Assembly (NCBI GenBank): GCA_032718565.1
Contig: JAVGVS010000111.1
Location: 750,631-814,630 of the forward strand
Source: Distichodus sexfasciatus
Lineage: Eukaryota; Chordata; Actinopteri; Characiformes; Distichodontidae
DNA length: 64,000 nt
Direction: 5' to 3'
In this document: positions 1 through 11,917 of the stretch, one piece after another
Layout of the letters: each line of letters starts with the position of its first letter
How positions within the stretch are numbered: the stretch's first letter is position 1
The notes under the pieces: generated by a model
The model's database searches: none
What the model was told of the DNA's origin: nothing
What the model saw: only the letters and a program-made list of their open reading frames with translations
Made by a program: the position numbers and the translations under genes

Positions 1-651
1 AGGTGAGGCAGACAGTATCGTCCCACATGGAAGGGGGCGTGTGAGCCTCCAACAGGTGCTCAAAATAACTTCTACAGAGGCTCTAGGCGCCATAAGTTAG
101 CTAGCAGAGATTTCATGGAGAAGCATAGGCATGGACTTCATTTACAACAAAGCTAAAACATAAATAGTTTTCAATTTTATAAAAACGGGATCAGACAAAA
201 GAAAAATCTAATATTTAAATACTAAAAGTAGACTTTAAATACAATGAGCCTATTATTCTTTTGGGGTTTTTTTTTCTTATTTTTTTGTTGAACAGTCTGT
301 ATTAAAAATTGATTACATAAACAAATTAAAAGCTTTAAACAAAAAATATTTCAATTAAGGTCAAACTTAATTGCCACTACATTTTTTTTATTTGTATTGA
401 ATGAGTATGCATAACAAATTTAGAACACATGCAGGTGCACATCTCGCCACTATAAATGTAACGTTCCATCTTAGCCAAATATGTAAACCTGTGTAAAGAA
501 TGCTGATTTAGATAAGCAGCAGTCAGTGTGCATGCTGCCAACTGAATAGTGAATAGGCTAGCCTTTTGGGTTCATATATTGGTAGGCCTAAATCTGACTC
601 CGAAGGAGTCAGTGCCTTACCAGCCATGGACCTCACCGCATGTCACATGCC
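1..651. other. AT-rich DNA, no feature recognised
   Basis: The stretch is AT-rich with homopolymer T runs and no long open frame that resembles a protein. A 115-codon open frame begins at 549 and runs into the following repeat; its translation matches no family I know. Confidence 0.5.
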
Positions 652-1432
652 TAGAATATGAATTGATGCTTAACTTTGTAACCCTATCAACTTTTGTCCT
701 ATCAAAATTCTGTACATTACCTTTGCCTAGACAGAGCCTAGATGAAGTACGTCAAGCGGGAAAATGTGGCAGGCGGAAATGGGTGGAACCATATGCCTGT
801 TCCATTTTTGGAGGTCTGACATGCAATCCTATTCAGTCTGCGAAAGGGTTTCATTGTTTTTTGTACACTTTAGGCTGTGGTTGGACTTTAGAGTAGGGAA
901 TAATAATGATAATAGGCCATGCCCCTTTTGAGCAATCATAGCCATATTTTAGGAAATGACTGAGGAGTGCATATAGATGAAGTTACCAAATTTCAGATTT
1001 GTATCTTTATCTTGAGATACTAACATGTTTCAATTATAGTTTGGTTTTGTTTGGATGTTTTTCTGAGAAGAAATAGGCTTTACAGTAATTATGGTCCAGA
1101 TCTAGAATCTATATTGATGCATAACTTTGTAATTCTTTGTCCTATCAAAATTCTGTATGCAATTTTTGCCTAGAAACATTGGCAGGCGGGGACATATACA
1201 TTAGATTCAGATGCTTCCAGGGAATCAGCAGCAAAAAGAATTTCAAATTTATCCCACACAATTCAGAAGATACAAGATAAAACGTGTATTGGTTTGTAAT
1301 TGCACCACCTATAGGCGGACATGTGCCATTTTTGGTCTCTGAGGTCTGACGCAATCCTGTTGAGTCCGCCAATGGGTTTCGCTATAATATGTACGGTTTA
1401 GGCTGTAGTCAGACTTTTGCATAGGGAATAAT
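652..1432. repeat. Tandem direct duplication, period about 449 bp
   Basis: Two diverged direct copies start at about 652 and 1101. Both contain cctatcaaaattctgta, then a ggcagg stretch, then catttttgg, gaggtctgac, gcaatcct and taggctgt in the same order. The second copy has extra sequence with a ggtttgtaattgcaccacc motif, which resembles the gccaccaactgg motif of the array at 9.0 kb. Open frames inside (549-896 plus, 1145-1372 minus) are incidental. Confidence 0.6.
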
Positions 1433-1464
1433 TATTATTACTATTTTAAAAATGCAAACGAAAA

Positions 1465-2022
1465 ATAAAGTTACTCATTATGTAACTCCAGTTCTATGAG
1501 TGCAGGCGAAGCCCTCCAATGGCCTATTGGATATCCCCTATGCTTGCGTCACTAACTCCCCGACCAGTCGGGAGGGAGTTTGCCTCTATAGGGCTCTGCC
1601 TGTACTCATAGAACTGGAGTTACATACCCAGTAACTTTATTTCTAGGTCGTACAGGCTCCGCCCTCCAACGGGCTTCCTTATTGGATAAAACCACGGGAA
1701 AACCGTTGGTGATGCATGCACTCCCAGGTGGGCCCAAACGGAAACAGGACCCAGGAGGTCGGGGAAGAGAGGTCACCACAGACTGCCACATGCAGCCACA
1801 GTAACTCACAAACCAAGAACACACAACCTAATCACAGAGTGCTCAGTCAGTCTGCTCCCCCTCCTCCACCGGAGGGTCGGCCACAGGCACCCAGCATGGA
1901 ATGCGCCACAGAATAGGCTGTCATATCCCGGAGATAGGCCGTAACAATTGGTTGGGGAGTTCAAGTTTTTGCTCAGGCAGTGACGCAAGCGTAGGGAAGC
2001 CCATTGGAGGGCATAGCCTGTT
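1465..2022. repeat. Foldback repeat with two nested inverted arms
   Basis: The inner palindrome pairs 1465-1507 with 1597-1640; the core gtaactccagttctatgag is read again as its reverse complement. A second, more degenerate inverted arm pairs 1508-1560 (gccctccaatgg, cttgcgtcac) with about 1975-2022 (gtgacgcaagc, ccattggagggc). No transposase frame is visible. The structure is that of a non-autonomous foldback element; I cannot name the superfamily. Confidence 0.6.
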
Positions 2023-2129
2023 TGACATAGAACAATAGGGTTCCAGCACTTCATGTCTGAACCCCTAAAAAATGTATATTACATATTATAATATTATAAT
2101 ATTAATTTTACATTCATGGTCATTGTATT

Positions 2130-2386
2130 TCAACCCATTGTGTTGTATTTATATTGTCATCATCATTTATTACTTGCACTTTTCAGGCTGCACAATGCAC
2201 TTTAACTTTATAACTTGCAATTGTACATATTTATGTATCTTTTTTTTTTACCTTGTATTGCCTGATTTACCTTAAAACTTTTTTATGGTTGCACAGTCAA
2301 AGCAAGAGCGGTACAGGATACATTTTACTTCGTGTTATGTACTTGTATAACAATGCATATGACAAAAAAAGAATCTTGAATTTTGA
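2130..2386 (+). mobile_element. 3' tail of an L2-type LINE
   Basis: The segment carries the ordered words gcacagtcaaag, aggatacattttact, gtacttgtataac, gacaaaaaaagaatcttga. The same words in the same order end the L2 copies at 19.6-20.3 kb and 52-54.7 kb, where they follow reverse-transcriptase coding sequence. This is a 5'-truncated insertion without coding sequence. Confidence 0.6.
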
Positions 2387-3052
2387 CTTGTTGCCCAGTC
2401 AATGTTGTTTTGTTTGTTTTGCATATTTTGGTTTCATACAGCCCCTTGTTTAGTTCAGTGTATATTCACTTGCCTTTTCCCAGTTTCCTTATCCATCCAC
2501 TCATTTAAAGAGAATGGTTTGGCCAGTTTATTTTAAAAAAATCAATTCTGGAAAAATACTGTGCAGATATGCCCCGACCCATATATACCCATTTCATTTT
2601 GTTCATTAAAAAAACCCACTAAGGCTACGGGTAAAGGCACTCACATAATGCCTTGTTTGAAGTATCCACAGAAAGTGCTTGATTCATAACATTGGACCTC
2701 ACGGTGCTGAACAGGTGATGAACCGAGAAAGTCATCCAACTGAATGGAGTAAATGGCAGCAGCCCCCTGTTCATCCTGGGAAGACTGAGAACCTATCCAG
2801 TAGTGAATGTCATGTGACAACAATCCTCCCACTTTTTTTGTCTATAAATAAAATAGAGGAGAAAAATAAGGTAAGAACTTATTTAGCACTCATAGATTAT
2901 ATAAACAGTGAATTTCATTTGAGCAGACAACAATTTAAAAACAGATCAGTAATATTTAACAAAGTATGGCAATTTTTTGTTAAAATGTTTTATTAATAAA
3001 TTATGTACATATTAGTGTTATATTAGCGTAACTATGATTTATTACCATAATT

Positions 3053-3089
3053 TATGTATGTATGTATGTATGTATGTATGTATGTATGT
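3053..3089. repeat. (ATGT)n microsatellite
   Basis: About nine uninterrupted tatg units. Confidence 0.95.
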
Positions 3090-4053
3090 GCCAGGGATTG
3101 AGGAGTTAATTTTAAAGCGAGTAAATTAAAGTTATTTGTGCTACAAATGCTGAAAAGAAACTTACAGAGAGCAGAATATAGCAGTCACCCTCATAAAAAT
3201 TCCCGTAAGATTTCTCTGGAACAAGAACCAGCTCCATTTGCTGTAAATCAATTTAGAGCAAAGTTTTACCTAAGACCAAGCAAAGCATTTCTGTAATGTT
3301 TTGAATTGAAGCAGAAGTATCCATGTTTGCCAATACCTCAATCCTCCAAATACGAATGCCTGGGACATTTGTAACAGCTTTGAATGTATGCTCCATTGTG
3401 TTTCTATAAGTATTTTTAACAAAACAAGAAAGAAATTTAATCCCTCTTCATTTTATCACCATGGGGCACTCAGTTAAATATTCATTCAGTACAAATATGA
3501 AATCAACACATTATATCAAAATTATTTAAAAATTCTAAAGTTACAAAATATGACATTTGCTTCAGAAAGGTAGTATAGTGAAGGACAATAGCTACCTTGA
3601 GAGTGATCCCCAAACTTTGAAAACAAGATTTAAGGCTGCATTAAACTTGAGACTTGACTTGATGTTCTCTTTGTATACAAAAAGTTGTGCTGAAAACAAC
3701 TTGTTTTCCTCATCAACCACTCTTTAAACAGATGTCTTAATTTGATTATATTTGCATGGACTAGCTATCTTTGTCCAATCATTGGAGAGACAGGAGGAAA
3801 GACTTAGTCAAACAGGCAAATGATGGAAATGTCAGGACAGAGCCATATTCAAAAAAATGTATGGTATAGAAAAACTATATTCACATTTGTGGGAGACCAT
3901 AAAACATTCAGTACTACAAATATAAGGTCTATATATGTATCATATAAACATCTATTATAAACATATTAAAGATCAGTGTTGGATCAACATCTGATTTTGT
4001 TGTATTTGGTAGTATTTTGACTTTCAAATGTGATCACGTGCACAGTGCCCCTT

Positions 4054-4087
4054 GTTGTGTGTGTGTGTGGGTGTGTGTGCGTGTGTG
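4054..4087. repeat. (GT)n microsatellite, interrupted
   Basis: A gt dinucleotide run broken by single gg and gc steps. Confidence 0.9.
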
Positions 4088-4983
4088 ATTGTATTTTTCT
4101 GGAGGTATGCACGGCATGTGCATAAACTTTTTCTACATATGTAAAAAGATCCCATTTCAGACTAAAGTCATGTTAATAAACCTAGTACAATCAAGTAAAA
4201 ATAAAAACAAAATTAAAAATAACTATTTAAAACAGTTAAATGATTGATAGTAACTTTTTTTTTAATATTTCAAAATTGCTCTTTTGAAAGACTGTCATTA
4301 TCGAATATAGTCATGACTGCCTATCCAAGATCTCATGTTCAGCTATGAGAGGTCAATTTGTCTGATGTTCCTGGTCCTTGTTAATGTTTGTCATGCTAAT
4401 GTGCTACACCAGCATTTCTGTGTATTTAAGACTGGCCCTCCCATGTGTTTATCTTGCATCTGTCCTACATGAATAATCTCGCACCTGCAACCCTAAATTC
4501 AAAATAGTTTTCACTGTTGTATGTCAAGTGCTGACCAGAATCTGGCAACCACACAAAGCTTGCTTAAATTATAAAGAACAAAAAGAAAGTACTTCAGATA
4601 ATGGAACTCTCACAGAAAGTCTAAAGCAGCAAGAACAGACAGGTATTCAATGTGAAAAGTTTTGACCAGAGAAAGCTGGAAAGTTTCTTGAGATTCTTCA
4701 CTGGTTCTTGTATGACGTGCAAATAGAAATTTGAAGTCACCTTCAATGGGTTAAGTGGCCTAAGTCGTAGACCTGTGGTACCCATATGAAGACCTGTTCT
4801 TGAGTTGTCATATACCTGTAGCTCTAAATACAACATTCAGAGCTGGACAATGTGCTCAGTGATGATTGCTTTCAACTGACATACTGTGGCGTGAAACATT
4901 TTTATTCTGGTTGCTTCTACTGTGGCAGACCACACTATTCCCGTCTTTAATATGCACATTGATCACCATGTTAAGACACTACA

Positions 4984-5290
4984 ATGGACATCAGAAAGTG
5001 TTGGTTGGTGCTGCTTTGCATATACCTCTTGCAGTCTTTGGAAAATTGCGGATGCTTTGCTTTGAGAGTTTGTTACACATTTACTGAACTAAGAGAGATT
5101 GGAGCTGGCCTGGAACAACAAAAAAGTCTGCTACCGTCGGATTTCCAAGAGATTTTAAAAGAGATAACAAGACGCAGGAGAGGTAAATCTGGGGGAGTTC
5201 TAAAGAAACTTAAATGACAGAGATGTCGACCATATATTCCATCAATGATAATGGGAAATGTGCGGAAATCAAATGGGAACAAAACTTAAA
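4984..5290 (+). pseudogene. 5' end of an L2/CR1-type LINE ORF (fragment)
   Basis: The frame from the ATG at 4984 opens with a hydrophobic leader followed by CGCFALRVCYTFTELREIG and a basic RRRRGKSGGVLKKLK stretch. From memory of fish LINE ORFs, this is the N-terminus that precedes the apurinic endonuclease domain, which normally continues with a SNVRSL-type motif. Here the frame stops at 5217, and a related IMGNVR motif follows at about 5250 in the downstream sequence before homology ends next to the Gypsy LTR. An N-terminal secretory leader would be an alternative reading if this were a host gene, but the basic Arg/Lys/Gly stretch and the NVR motif favour the LINE. Confidence 0.5.
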
Positions 5291-5344
5291 GCCAATGCTC
5301 TGTTTATCCACAATCAATAAGTTTGATGGCTTTTGCCAAAACTT

Positions 5345-5696
5345 ATGTTTGATCATGCTCCGCTATTTAACCAGTCCGATCCGGTAACCATTTGTGTGTT
5401 CTCATTTGTGGTGTGTTTTGTTGCTCTCTCCCGCTTCTCGCCAGCCCCTCGCATCTCTCCAGCCTCAAGCTGCGGACCACGAGCCGGCAGAATCTCCATA
5501 CCGCCACTGAGCCTGCCGAGCGCCGGTTAGCCAGTTAGCCTAGCAGCTAAGCTAACCGCTAACACCAACCATCAGTGCACCAGCCTCCGGGACTATTGCG
5601 GGTTGCTGTCAAATTGTTTGCGAGCATGAAAATAAAGAGCACTTTGCATTTCAAGTTCCCCGCGTTTGTGTCCTTCGTTCACTTCACGCCACTATC
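5345..5696 (+). mobile_element. Probable 5' LTR and leader of Ty3/Gypsy element 1
   Basis: The segment begins with tgtttgatcatg, has a TATA-like tatttaa near 5363 and an AATAAA at about 5630, and ends directly before the gag ATG at 5697. I could not find a second copy downstream because the element is 3'-truncated, so the exact LTR edges and the primer-binding site are not proven. Confidence 0.45.
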
Positions 5697-6205
5697 ATGA
5701 CAGAAGAACACACCATACCCATGGATGCAGTGAGGATTCCCCTCCCGGAAGACGAGGTCACAATCATCCTTCACCGGCAGATGGCTCAGCAGGAGCAGAT
5801 CGACCAGCTGACTCGAGCGCTCCAAGAGGTGCTGCCTTTCATCCGGGCCCACGCGGCACCGCCAGTTGCGGCCAGCAATGCAGCCATCGTTCCAGCTACA
5901 GCTCCGCCTCTCCCCCCAAAGACGCATGCTTCCCTGCCGGAACGCTATGCCCAGAAGGGTGCCGCCGGTTTCTGATGGCCTGTGAGCTCTATTTTGCAGA
6001 GTTCCCAGCGCTCACTGGGAAGGAGAAGGTGGCGATTCTACTCCAGTGGCTCACAGGGAGTGCGCAGGACTGGGCGATGGCCCTCTGGCACGTTCAGGCA
6101 CCACTCCTTCAAGACTACCTCCTCTTCGTGGAGCATTTTAAGAGTGTATTCCACTGTCCGGATCATAGCAAAGCCGGGGACGAACTCCTGCTCGACCTCT
6201 GACAA
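5697..6205 (+). pseudogene. Ty3/Gypsy element 1 gag remnant
   Basis: Gag would form the virus-like particle of the retrotransposon. The frame from 5697 reads into a coiled-coil-like QQEQIDQLTRALQEVLPF segment. After a frameshift near 5960 the capsid part continues in another frame, with FLMACELYFAEFP and QDWAMALW, a pattern typical of Gypsy retrotransposon gag. The reading ends with LLDL at 6202. No CCHC zinc knuckle follows, so the end of gag has been deleted. Confidence 0.7.
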
Positions 6206-6530
6206 GGTACCACTTCTGCCGCCGATTACACTGTGCAGTTTCAGATCATGGCTGCCAGAAGCGGTTGGAACAAGCCCGCCCTCCGAGCAGTTTATGGATC
6301 GGCTGGTAATTTTATCTCCAAAGCCCTGGTGTCTTCCCTATGTGTGCCTGTGGTCAACATTGCCAGCCCCATCGCAGTTAGAGCCATAGATGACCATCCC
6401 GTTAACTCCAGACCAGTTTCACACATTACCGCACCTATCCACCTGCAGATTCCACCACACCATGTAGAGAATATTCAGTTACTTGCAACATGCAAACAGA
6501 CATCATCTTGGGCCTACCTTGGTTAAGAAC
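6206..6530 (+). pseudogene. Ty3/Gypsy element 1 protease-region remnant
   Basis: The frame at 6233-6526 ends in a segment like the retropepsin-to-RT link of Gypsy elements; it runs on in a neighbouring frame with DIILGLPWLRTHNPQIDW (6496 on), which is the conserved ILGxPWL motif at the end of the protease domain. The catalytic D-S/T-G part is not visible, probably lost in the same deletion that removed the gag zinc knuckle. Confidence 0.65.
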
Positions 6531-7700
6531 CCACAATCCTCAGATAGATTGGTCCGGCACACACATTCATGCCTGGTCACCTTCTTGCACCCCAGCTCAC
6601 ATACCAGTCCAGGCCACCTTCATTGAGAGCCCAAATGCACACACTCCCTTCACTATTCCACATGAGTACACGGAGTTAGCTGAGGTGTTTAGTGTATCTA
6701 AGGCCACATGTCTTCTGCCTCACCGACCGTGGGACTGCGCTATTGACCTGTTGCCTGGCACTGCACCCCCCCAGTCCCAGGTCTATCTGTTGTTTGAGGC
6801 TGAGACCAAAGCAATGGAGGATTACATGGCCGAGGCGCCCAGGAATGGGACCATTAGGAGGTCCACATCCCCGGCCTCTGTTAGCTTTTTCTTCATAGAG
6901 AAAAAAGATGCCAGACTCAGACCCTGCATCGACTACCAAAGGCTCAACGGTGATGTACCCGCACCCCCTTCTGCTTATCCCTTTGGCAATAGAGCAGCTC
7001 TGCGGGGCCAGCCCTTTTCACTAAGCTTGACCTCCGGAGTGCCTACAATCTAGTCTGCATTCGAGCGGGCGACGAGTGGAAGACGGCCTTTAGCACCACC
7101 TCTGGCCACTTCCAGTACAATGTTACGCCTTTAGGACTGGCCAATGCTCCGTCATTCTTCCAGCCGTTCATGAACGACGTGTTCCATGACATGTTGAACC
7201 GCTACATCGTGGTATATCTGGACGATATCCTGGTATATTCTCCAGATTACCCAATGCACGTTCAGCATGTCCAGACAGTCCTCCGTCGCTTGCTCCAACA
7301 TGGACTCTATGCTAAGGCCGAGAAGTGCGAGTTTCACCAAAGTGAGGTCACATTTCTCAGCTACACCATCAGGCCACAAGGGGTAGGGATGGATGATAAA
7401 AAGGTGGCAGCAGTAACTGAGTGGCCAGAGTCCACAATGGTTAAGGAGTTACAGAGGTTCTTGGGTTTTGCGAATTTCTACAGGCGCTTCATCCGGGGCT
7501 TCAGTCAGGTGGCTGCCCCCCTCACGGCCCTCTTCAAAGGCCCAGGCCCACGCTGCATTTCAGCAGCTGAAATGCTTATTCACCCAAGGCCCCGTGTTTC
7601 GGTTACCAGACCCCTCAAAGCCCTTCGTGGTGGAGGTGGATGCCTCTTAGGTGGGCCTGGGGGGCTGTCAAAATGATCGGGGTCCCCGGAGAAGCTACAC
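6531..7700 (+). pseudogene. Ty3/Gypsy element 1 reverse transcriptase
   Basis: The RT copies the element RNA into DNA in the particle. The N-terminal part carries FFFIEKKDARLRPCIDYQ and RLN (about 6880-6945). A frameshift follows near 6950 and a stop at 7051. The palm resumes in the frame at 7170-7676 with the intact catalytic box YLDD at 7215-7226 (VVYLDDILVYS), then GLYAKAEKCEFHQ, FLSYTI and RFLGFANFYRRFIRGFS, in the normal family order. A second frameshift near 7550 shifts the connection domain. The active-site residues survive but the frame does not, so this copy cannot make the enzyme. Confidence 0.9.
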
Positions 7701-8035
7701 CCCTGTGCCTTTTATTCCAGGAAGCTAACAGAGGCTGAGCAGAATTATGACATAGGTAACCGGGAACTGCTGGCTGTTAAGGGGGCATTGGAGGAGTGGC
7801 GGCACTGGCTAGAGGGGGCTCGACATCCTTTTGTTGTGTTCACAGACCACCGCAACCTGGAATACATCCGACAGGCTAAGAGGCTCAAACCGAGACAGGC
7901 TCGATGGTCTTTGTTCTTTGCCAGATTAAATTTTTCCATCACCTACTGTCCTGGGTCCAAAAATGGTAAAGCCGATGCCCTGTCTCTGTGTTTTGCGCCA
8001 CCTGAAGCCGTCAAGGTCCTGGAGCCCATTCTGTG
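7701..8035 (+). pseudogene. Ty3/Gypsy element 1 RNase H domain
   Basis: RNase H removes the RNA strand during reverse transcription. Visible are RNWEL-like NRELLAVKGALEEW, then PFVVFTDHRNLEYI and ARWSLFFARLNFSITYCPG, and the end motif KADALS at about 7971. All are standard Gypsy RNase H landmarks. The frame at 7788-8036 is open and stops just after the domain. Confidence 0.88.
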
Positions 8036-8045
8036 ACCCGACGTC

Positions 8046-8618
8046 ATGGTGGCACCAATCATGTGGGATCTGGATGGGGAGATTGCACGACTGGCGGGGG
8101 ATCAGCCACCGCCTGACGGCTGTCCTCCCGAAAGGGTCTTCGTGCCAGAGCCACTGTGGGCTCGAGTTGTAGAATGGGCACACATTATACCTGCTAGTGG
8201 CCATCCAGGAATTTCAGGGACCTTGAGGCTTGTGCAGCAGAAGTATTGGTGGCTCGTAATGCAGCAGGATATACAGAGGGTGGTTGCCTCCTGCTCCATG
8301 TGCGCGGCCACCAAGAGCTTGAATCAGTTGCCCGTCAGAAAATTAATGCCCCTGCTGATACCTACCAGACCGTGGTCCCACATCGCTGTGGACTTCGTCA
8401 CGGATCTGCCGGTATCAAATGGGTACACCACTATCCTTGTGGTAGTGGATAGATTCTCAAAAGGTGTTCGTTTCCTGCCTCTGGTTTCTCTTCATTCTGC
8501 CCTGCAAGTAGCCAAGGCGCTGTTCCAGCACGTGTTCTGGGTGTACGGTTTACCGGAGGACATCCTCTCTGACCGGGGTCCCCAGTTCATCTCTCGGGTG
8601 TGGAAGGCGTTTCTGTGA
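8046..8618 (+). pseudogene. Ty3/Gypsy element 1 integrase, truncated
   Basis: Integrase inserts the cDNA. The zinc-binding part has HPGISGTLRLVQQKYWW and CSMCAATK. The core then shows the first Asp in HIAVDFVTDLP and the second in LSDRGPQF. Homology stops at 8618 (RVWKAFL, then a stop) before the catalytic Glu, so the DDE triad is incomplete. No C-terminal domain, polypurine tract or 3' LTR follows. The break is therefore a 3' truncation, by deletion or rearrangement. Confidence 0.9.
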
Positions 8619-9000
8619 TAATACCTTTACTTGGTTGTACTAAAATCTACCAAGCACATCACCCATTGATTTCCACTAATAGGTGCACAAGTTGTATATA
8701 ATGGGTCATGGCAAAACAATAGATTCTAAAAGAAAGCCAAACTGGACGAGAAACGGTTCTCTTGGCACAATTGGTGTTATTCTGTTCAAATAAGGCAGAG
8801 AGTCCACTTTCTGACAGAACACGTGCATCATGTGTGGACACTGGCCACTTTGGCACAAGGACCAAAAACATATAACTGCAAGCAGTGATTACGGAGGCCA
8901 TGCAGTATGCAGCTTTATCAGTTTTTGATGAATTGAAGTGGACAGATGTTGAAAAATGACACGTTTCATCCTTTTATCTAGGGTACTACAGTTAAAAACT
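8619..9000. other. No feature recognised
   Basis: This is the unique-looking flank between the truncated Gypsy element and the satellite-like array. Confidence 0.4.
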
Positions 9001-10060
9001 TATTAGGCAAAACACAAAATAGCTTATTATAGCGCCACCAACTGGCAGAGTGGTGCAATTTTTTTGCCTGGGTAGTGGGAGGGGTACCAGACCTACCTCC
9101 CAATTTTCAAAGCTGTAGCCCCCCAGAGTCAGATTTCTATGACACTCAGTGTGTGGCATTGCAGTCCTATGCCAAGCCCACCACATTTATTTGCATATTA
9201 CAGCCAAATGAAGACCTAAATTAAAAATGTGCTTGATAAAAATTAAAGAAGAATGTCTTGGGATTCAAATGATACCAGTTGCATGCAGATTGGATAAAAA
9301 TCCAGGGTCTAGTTTGCAAGAGATGGTTTTGCATATTATGCAAATTAGTGAGAAATCCAATATGGCAGAAATAGACACGAGGGTCTATAAAGATTTGTCT
9401 TGACCCAAGGAGTAAGACGGTATAAGATTTTTGAGAATCGGAGCTACAGTTCAAAAGTTATTAGGCAAAACGCAAAATAGCTTATTATAGCACCACCAAC
9501 TAGCAGAGTGGTGCAGTTTTTTTTTTGCCTTAGTAGTGGGAGGGGTCCCGGACCTACCTGCTAAATTTCAAAGCTGTAGCCCACCCAGAGCCGGATTTCT
9601 ATGACACTCGGTGTGTGGTGTTGCAGTCCTATGCCAAGCCGACCACATTTATTTGCATATTACAGAAATATGAAGGCCTAAATTAAAAATGTGCTTGATA
9701 ATAATTAAAGAAGAGTGTCTTGGGATTCAAATTATACCAGTTGCATGCAGATTGGACAAAAATCCAGGGACTAGTTCGCAAAAGATGGTTTTGCATATTA
9801 TGCAAATTAGCAAAAAATCAAATATGGCAGAAATAGATGCCAGGGTCTAAAAAATTCATCTTGATCCAACGAATAAGATGATATAAGATTTTTGAGAATC
9901 GGAGCTACGATTCAAAAGTTACTAGGCAAAATGCAAATTTTTTTTGAAAAAACGCAAAATAGCTTATTTTGGTGCAATTTTTTTTGTGGGTGGGGTACCG
10001 GACCTACCTGCCAAATTTCAAAGCTGTAGGTCTTACAGTTTTTTCTCCACAACACGTTTT
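9001..10060. repeat. Satellite-like array, about 2.3 units of about 460 bp
   Basis: Direct units begin at about 9001, 9459 and 9920, giving periods of 458 and 461 bp. Each starts tattaggcaaaa or tactaggcaaaa, followed by gccaccaact, accagacctacc, ttgcatattatgcaaatta and gagaatcggagctac. The third unit is internally deleted and ends near 10060. Open frames on the minus strand here are incidental. Confidence 0.85.
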
Positions 10061-10200
10061 AAGGCAGAAAAAAAATCAGCACAATTCCAATAGGGTTCCA
10101 TGCAGTGTTCCACTGCATGGCCCCTAAAAAAAAAAAAAAATCAGCATGATTCCAATATGGTTTCATGCAGTGTTCCACTGCATGGCCCCCCTAATGATCA
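10061..10200. repeat. Short tandem duplication next to the array
   Basis: Two direct copies (about 10076-10130 and 10137-10190) share atcagca, attccaata, gttccactgcatggcccc; an A run separates them. Confidence 0.75.
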
Positions 10201-11194
10201 CTATTGAACATTGATACTGTGATTACTTATCTATTTACATAGATTTCCTGATTTTTTAAAATCAACTCATTATTGTTGTATATCCGCAGAGCGTCCTTTC
10301 TTTCATGCAAAGTACGCAGTCTACATCTTGACACACCTAGTACTGCTGCCATTGTGCAACTCCTAACTGGGCAGACGGAGTTGGGCCACCTTCTTCTCTT
10401 CCTTCTTTCATGTGGTTTTTACATGGGTGCAACCTCACACTGAAATTGACCCCCGTCCATGTTGGTGAGACATGAGTTACTAGTTGACTCGGGGTTGGGA
10501 GTTGACATCAACTTGTTCCAAGGTGTCTCCATTTATTGTTTGAATTTATGCACATTAATGACCTGAGTCTGTCCTAGAGAAGGAAGTCCGTCCTCCTCAT
10601 CTTTCCGGGAGGAAACTTTTTTTGAATTCTCTCAGGAGTTTACTATAAAACTTTGCAAACTTTGCAACTTTGCAATTTTGCAAACTAAGAACACTGTCAG
10701 ACTCAGACTCTTAGTGTGCTTGTCATAAACTTTTTAAAATCAGAGAGTAAATGAAACAAAAAATGAATATAAAATTTATACATAATCACACAGCATGCAG
10801 ATGCTGGTTTAAAGAATAATCCTAACTAAAACTTCTAACACTTAAAGAAACAGTTTGGGTGAGTGGTAGTGTGTTGCCTCATGTCCTGTTGGGGTCACTG
10901 GTAATAGCTTTCCTGACAATTTGCCATGAAGAGAAAAGAGGTCTGTTTTCCTTATCAAAAGGTGTTTTTGAGTGTCTGCCGGAGAGAATCCCTGTTGTAA
11001 ATGATTGCTTTTGGCATTGTTTTGACCATTTGGAATAGAGAGAAACAAAAGGAGTTTTCCTCAAACCTCCTGATAAAACCATAGCTTGGTTTTTGTTCTA
11101 GAGGAATAGCTTTGGAGGTGCTGAATCCCTACACAGACTTCCAATCATTTGACAATCTTGCTGGGATGGCGAATGAATGGAAGAGGTGTGAGAG
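10201..11194. other. No gene recognised
   Basis: Open frames on the minus strand at 10842-11082 have no motif that I recognise. The region ends at the TTAA element. Confidence 0.4.
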
Positions 11195-11198
11195 TTAA

Positions 11199-11917
11199 AG
11201 TGCCCCTATTATGCTTTTTCAAATATGATCTTTGTGTCATGTAGCTGTATGTGAACATAAACTATCTGCAAAGTTGTGACGCCGACAGTGCACGATAAAT
11301 GAAGTTTTTGTCTATCAAAAAAGAGTCAGCTCACATTCGCCTAAACGAGTCGTCAGCAATTGGAATCTTTTTCTGTTACGGCCACACGTCACAAAGTAAC
11401 ATATTTGAATAATGTCCGCCCACGTTCTACGTCGCGAACAACTTGCCCGCCCCACAAACACTTACCACTGAGAAATGTCCTGCTCCAGTCGTGCTTGCGA
11501 AACAGTTTCTTGTCGATGTGCCACTTCAACCGTTTCATGGTCAGACTCCGGCTCGAATTGATAGGGTAAAATCGAGGCCATCTTTTCTATGTATTGACAG
11601 GTCTCCAGAGCTATCATTCAGTTATGGCAATGGGCGTTTCGTTTTCCGACACACGCTGTAGCGGTAGACCAATCATAAAGGACTGCGCCATCTGACCACT
11701 CACAGCAGTGAGGGCTCACGGAAAGGAGGGGTTTGGACAGACTGATTCTTCCAACTGCTTCACACGAGTTGTTTACGAATCATTTAGAAATGGGGTAAAA
11801 TTAAATCTATTTTTGGAGAAAACTAAGGTGTTTTTTGACCTTGCATACATGTAAACCTGTTTTAAGAAACTCATAAAACAATATTAGCAACCTTTAAAAT
11901 GGCATAATAGGGGCACT
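11199..11917. mobile_element. TTAA-flanked non-autonomous DNA transposon (MITE)
   Basis: The terminal inverted repeats read agtgcccctattatgc at the left end and gcataataggggcact at the right. TTAA lies on both outer sides (11195-11198 and 11918-11921), the target duplication typical of piggyBac and Kolobok transposases. The interior has no transposase frame, so it would have been moved in trans. Confidence 0.85.

Larger units (their letters stand above)
2400..4980. other. Long AT-rich stretch without a recognised gene
   Basis: Apart from the two microsatellites listed separately, I see no repeat or protein that I recognise. A segment at 2672-2869 lies between an acceptor-like tatccacag and a donor-like ataag/gtaagaac and is open in one frame, but its second half is plain AT-rich sequence and I do not call it a gene. 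Confidence 0.45.

Noticed and set aside
549..896. 115-codon open frame
   Set aside because: It overlaps the 449-bp duplication, its second copy is not open, and no motif is present.
2672..2869. Possible exon between tatccacag and ataag/gtaagaac
   Set aside because: The second half of its translation comes from AT-rich DNA with an AATAAA-like run, and no partner exon or family is seen.
10420..10540. A LLVDSGLGVDIN translation resembling a retropepsin D-S-G site
   Set aside because: Only one short motif, with stops on both sides and no neighbouring gag or RT.
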